Below are positions 62,623-64,000 of a DNA stretch of 64,000 nucleotides, one piece after another (position 1 is the stretch's first letter; every line of letters starts with the position of its first letter). The DNA is taken from assembly GCF_000002985.6 (NCBI RefSeq), contig NC_003283.11:19717501-19781500 (forward strand). Reading direction: 5' to 3'. Below the pieces are notes generated by a model. The model saw only the letters and a list, made by a program, of their open reading frames with translations. It had not been told where the DNA came from and searched no databases. Both the position numbers and the translations under genes were made by a program. The DNA comes from Caenorhabditis elegans (Eukaryota; Nematoda; Chromadorea; Rhabditida; Rhabditidae).

Positions 62623-64000
62623 ATGAATCGTCTGTTGGAATATGGTAGTGTTGAAGCTATACCCTATTACAACTGCTCCCATAAAAATTTCACGGAATGG
62701 GAGAAGACTGGACAGAAACGACCGTATTTTGGATGGCCATTGGTCGTTTTTGGGGTCCTCGTGGAGTTGTTGTACATTCCTGTTATCTATATTATATTTA
62801 AAACCAAACTTATCAGACATCCGTGCTATAAAATAATTGTTCTATTGGCTCTAATTGATATGAGTGCAACTTGCTGCAGTTGTCTTTTTACCGGGTCTAT
62901 GCTGATTATGGGAACCGTGTTCTGCATGTATCCAACGTTTACTTATGTGGCTGGAGGAATTGCATTAAGTGAGTCTTTTAGATTAAGTGAACATTTTAAA
63001 TCTCTTCTATTTTCGAACTGTCAACGTCTCCTGGATCGGTATTATGCAAATTTTATTCTAATGAAAAAAAAAATCATCAGAATAAATTTTACCGAATATA
63101 TATTCTAGTAGCTTATAAATTTTTCAGATACCTGGTGCATGGCGTGTGCAGCTACCATGTCCCTATTTTCCAATCGGATAATAAGTATTGGCTTCAGGAA
63201 GTATGCAGATGTAATCGAGAAGAAACTCGCCTATACTTCAATCAGTTTTGTACTTTTCTATGGATTCTACATCTGTTGGTTTTCACCTACAATTGTGTTC
63301 AATTCAGTATTTATGGCATGGATTCCTGATCCATTATCTGAGGAAGTACCCAGTAAAGAGGCAGCTGCAGTGATATTTTTTATTTTTGAAATTTCAACTT
63401 TTTGATGTGTCAATGTTTAAAGGATAAGATTAACAAAATAGTTTCAGTACGAAAACCCCATTCATGTGTGGAATAATTGGGTTTTTGTGACATGTATGCT
63501 CATTTTATTCTCTGTGTATTTTGCAATGGTAAAACGTCTGGCAAAGGGACAGAACTCAAAGGCTTCCAGATCGGTGAGGAGAAGTTCAAACTGAGTACAC
63601 GTGCACTAGCAGAAAACATGGCAAACTTTCATTTCGAAAAAAGTTAAAACACTAGCCATTTACTTTTTGAATCCTCTATCACATTAACTTATCAATCCAA
63701 ATAAGAAAATCTTTCAGATTTTCATTCAATGCTCAATAATTTGCTTCTTCAACACCGGAGCTGCTATTGTCTGCAATGCTGTGGCAATCGTAACCCCTTC
63801 CGATTGGATTATTGTATTCGGACAAATATGCTGGTCATGTAATCATGCATGTCCAGCTATTTGATATGTAACTTTAAATAGCAATGAATTCTTGAAAACT
63901 GTGTTCAGAGTCACTTTGGCACCTGTGAGCTTGATAAAGGAGTTATTGAATAAGAATAATTTGTTTTCAGAAAGTAGAGGATGCTACAACAAGTGTTGCG
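62623..64000 (+). pseudogene. srt-type chemoreceptor gene, partial at the window end, with an in-frame TGA
   Basis: Exons 62623-62968, 63128-63345, 63448-63573, 63718-63924 and 63971 onward. The N-terminus (MNRLLEYGSVEAIPYYNC, sequon NFT) and TM1 (GWPLVVFGVLVELLYIPVIY) are typical of serpentine receptor class T (srt), as are LIRHPCYKIIVLLALIDM and WCMACAATMSLFSN. TM4-6 follow (SISFVLFYGFYICWFSPTIV, WVFVTCMLILFSVYFAMV, IQCSIICFFNTGAAIVCNAV, WIIVFGQICWSCNHACPAI). At 63862-63864, right after CPAI, the frame has TGA, while the typical YVTLNS continues directly after it. This looks like a nonsense change near TM7. Such receptors sit in cilia of chemosensory neurons. If the stop is real the copy is probably non-functional. 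The 3' end lies beyond the window. Confidence 0.85.

Noticed and set aside
62611-62820. Minus-strand frame antisense to srt exon 1
   Set aside because: A shadow of the receptor coding sequence, with no independent signals.

Overview
The window looks like a gene-poor, repeat-rich autosomal arm of a nematode, most likely Caenorhabditis elegans or a very close relative. The reasons are the many interstitial blocks of TTAGGC/GCCTAA (the nematode telomere hexamer), short introns ending in TTTTCAG, long AT-rich minisatellites, and the gene families present: C-type lectins, F-box/FTH proteins with a Mos1-type HTH domain, srt chemoreceptors and SLC17 transporters. Placement on a chromosome arm (perhaps V) is inference. 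All gene models were built by hand from reading frames and splice signals and have no transcript support.

Layout. 1-9,980 holds repeats, interstitial telomeric blocks and one tRNA-Asn. 9,981-12,090 has a small CARD protein and a secreted saposin-like protein, inside a cluster of palindromic repeats. 12,380-15,830 is a transposon graveyard with a gypsy reverse-transcriptase fragment, PIF1/Helitron-type helicase exons and palindromic elements. 15,911-23,536 has a PAN/CW plus lectin-like gene with an in-frame stop, an acidic protein, a frameshifted FTH gene and a small multi-pass membrane protein. 24,451-30,999 is a tandem family of acidic proteins, most ending in one hydrophobic C-terminal segment, with all introns in phase 0. 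31,512-37,836 holds two tandem two-domain C-type lectins with identical exon lengths. 39,707-41,052 is the C-terminal half of an MFS transporter. 43,559-49,259 is a complete SLC17-type transporter whose second intron contains a large minisatellite in two opposed orientations. 50,640-53,100 is a decayed gene of unknown family with a 160-bp tandem array. 53,620-61,756 is an F-box/FTH cluster on the minus strand: two intact genes, one frameshifted gene, two remnants, and two plus-strand partner modules. 62,623 to the window end is an srt chemoreceptor with an apparent premature stop.

The genes do not form one pathway. They are mostly environment-facing, fast-evolving families: innate-immunity or gut lectins, F-box adaptors, chemoreceptors and an antimicrobial-like saposin. 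Many copies are broken by one-base indels or single stops, as expected on an arm with high birth-and-death turnover. The least explained items are the phase-0 tail-anchored family with a recurrent intronic hairpin, the stand-alone CARD protein, and the duplicated F-box plus opposite-strand ORF unit.
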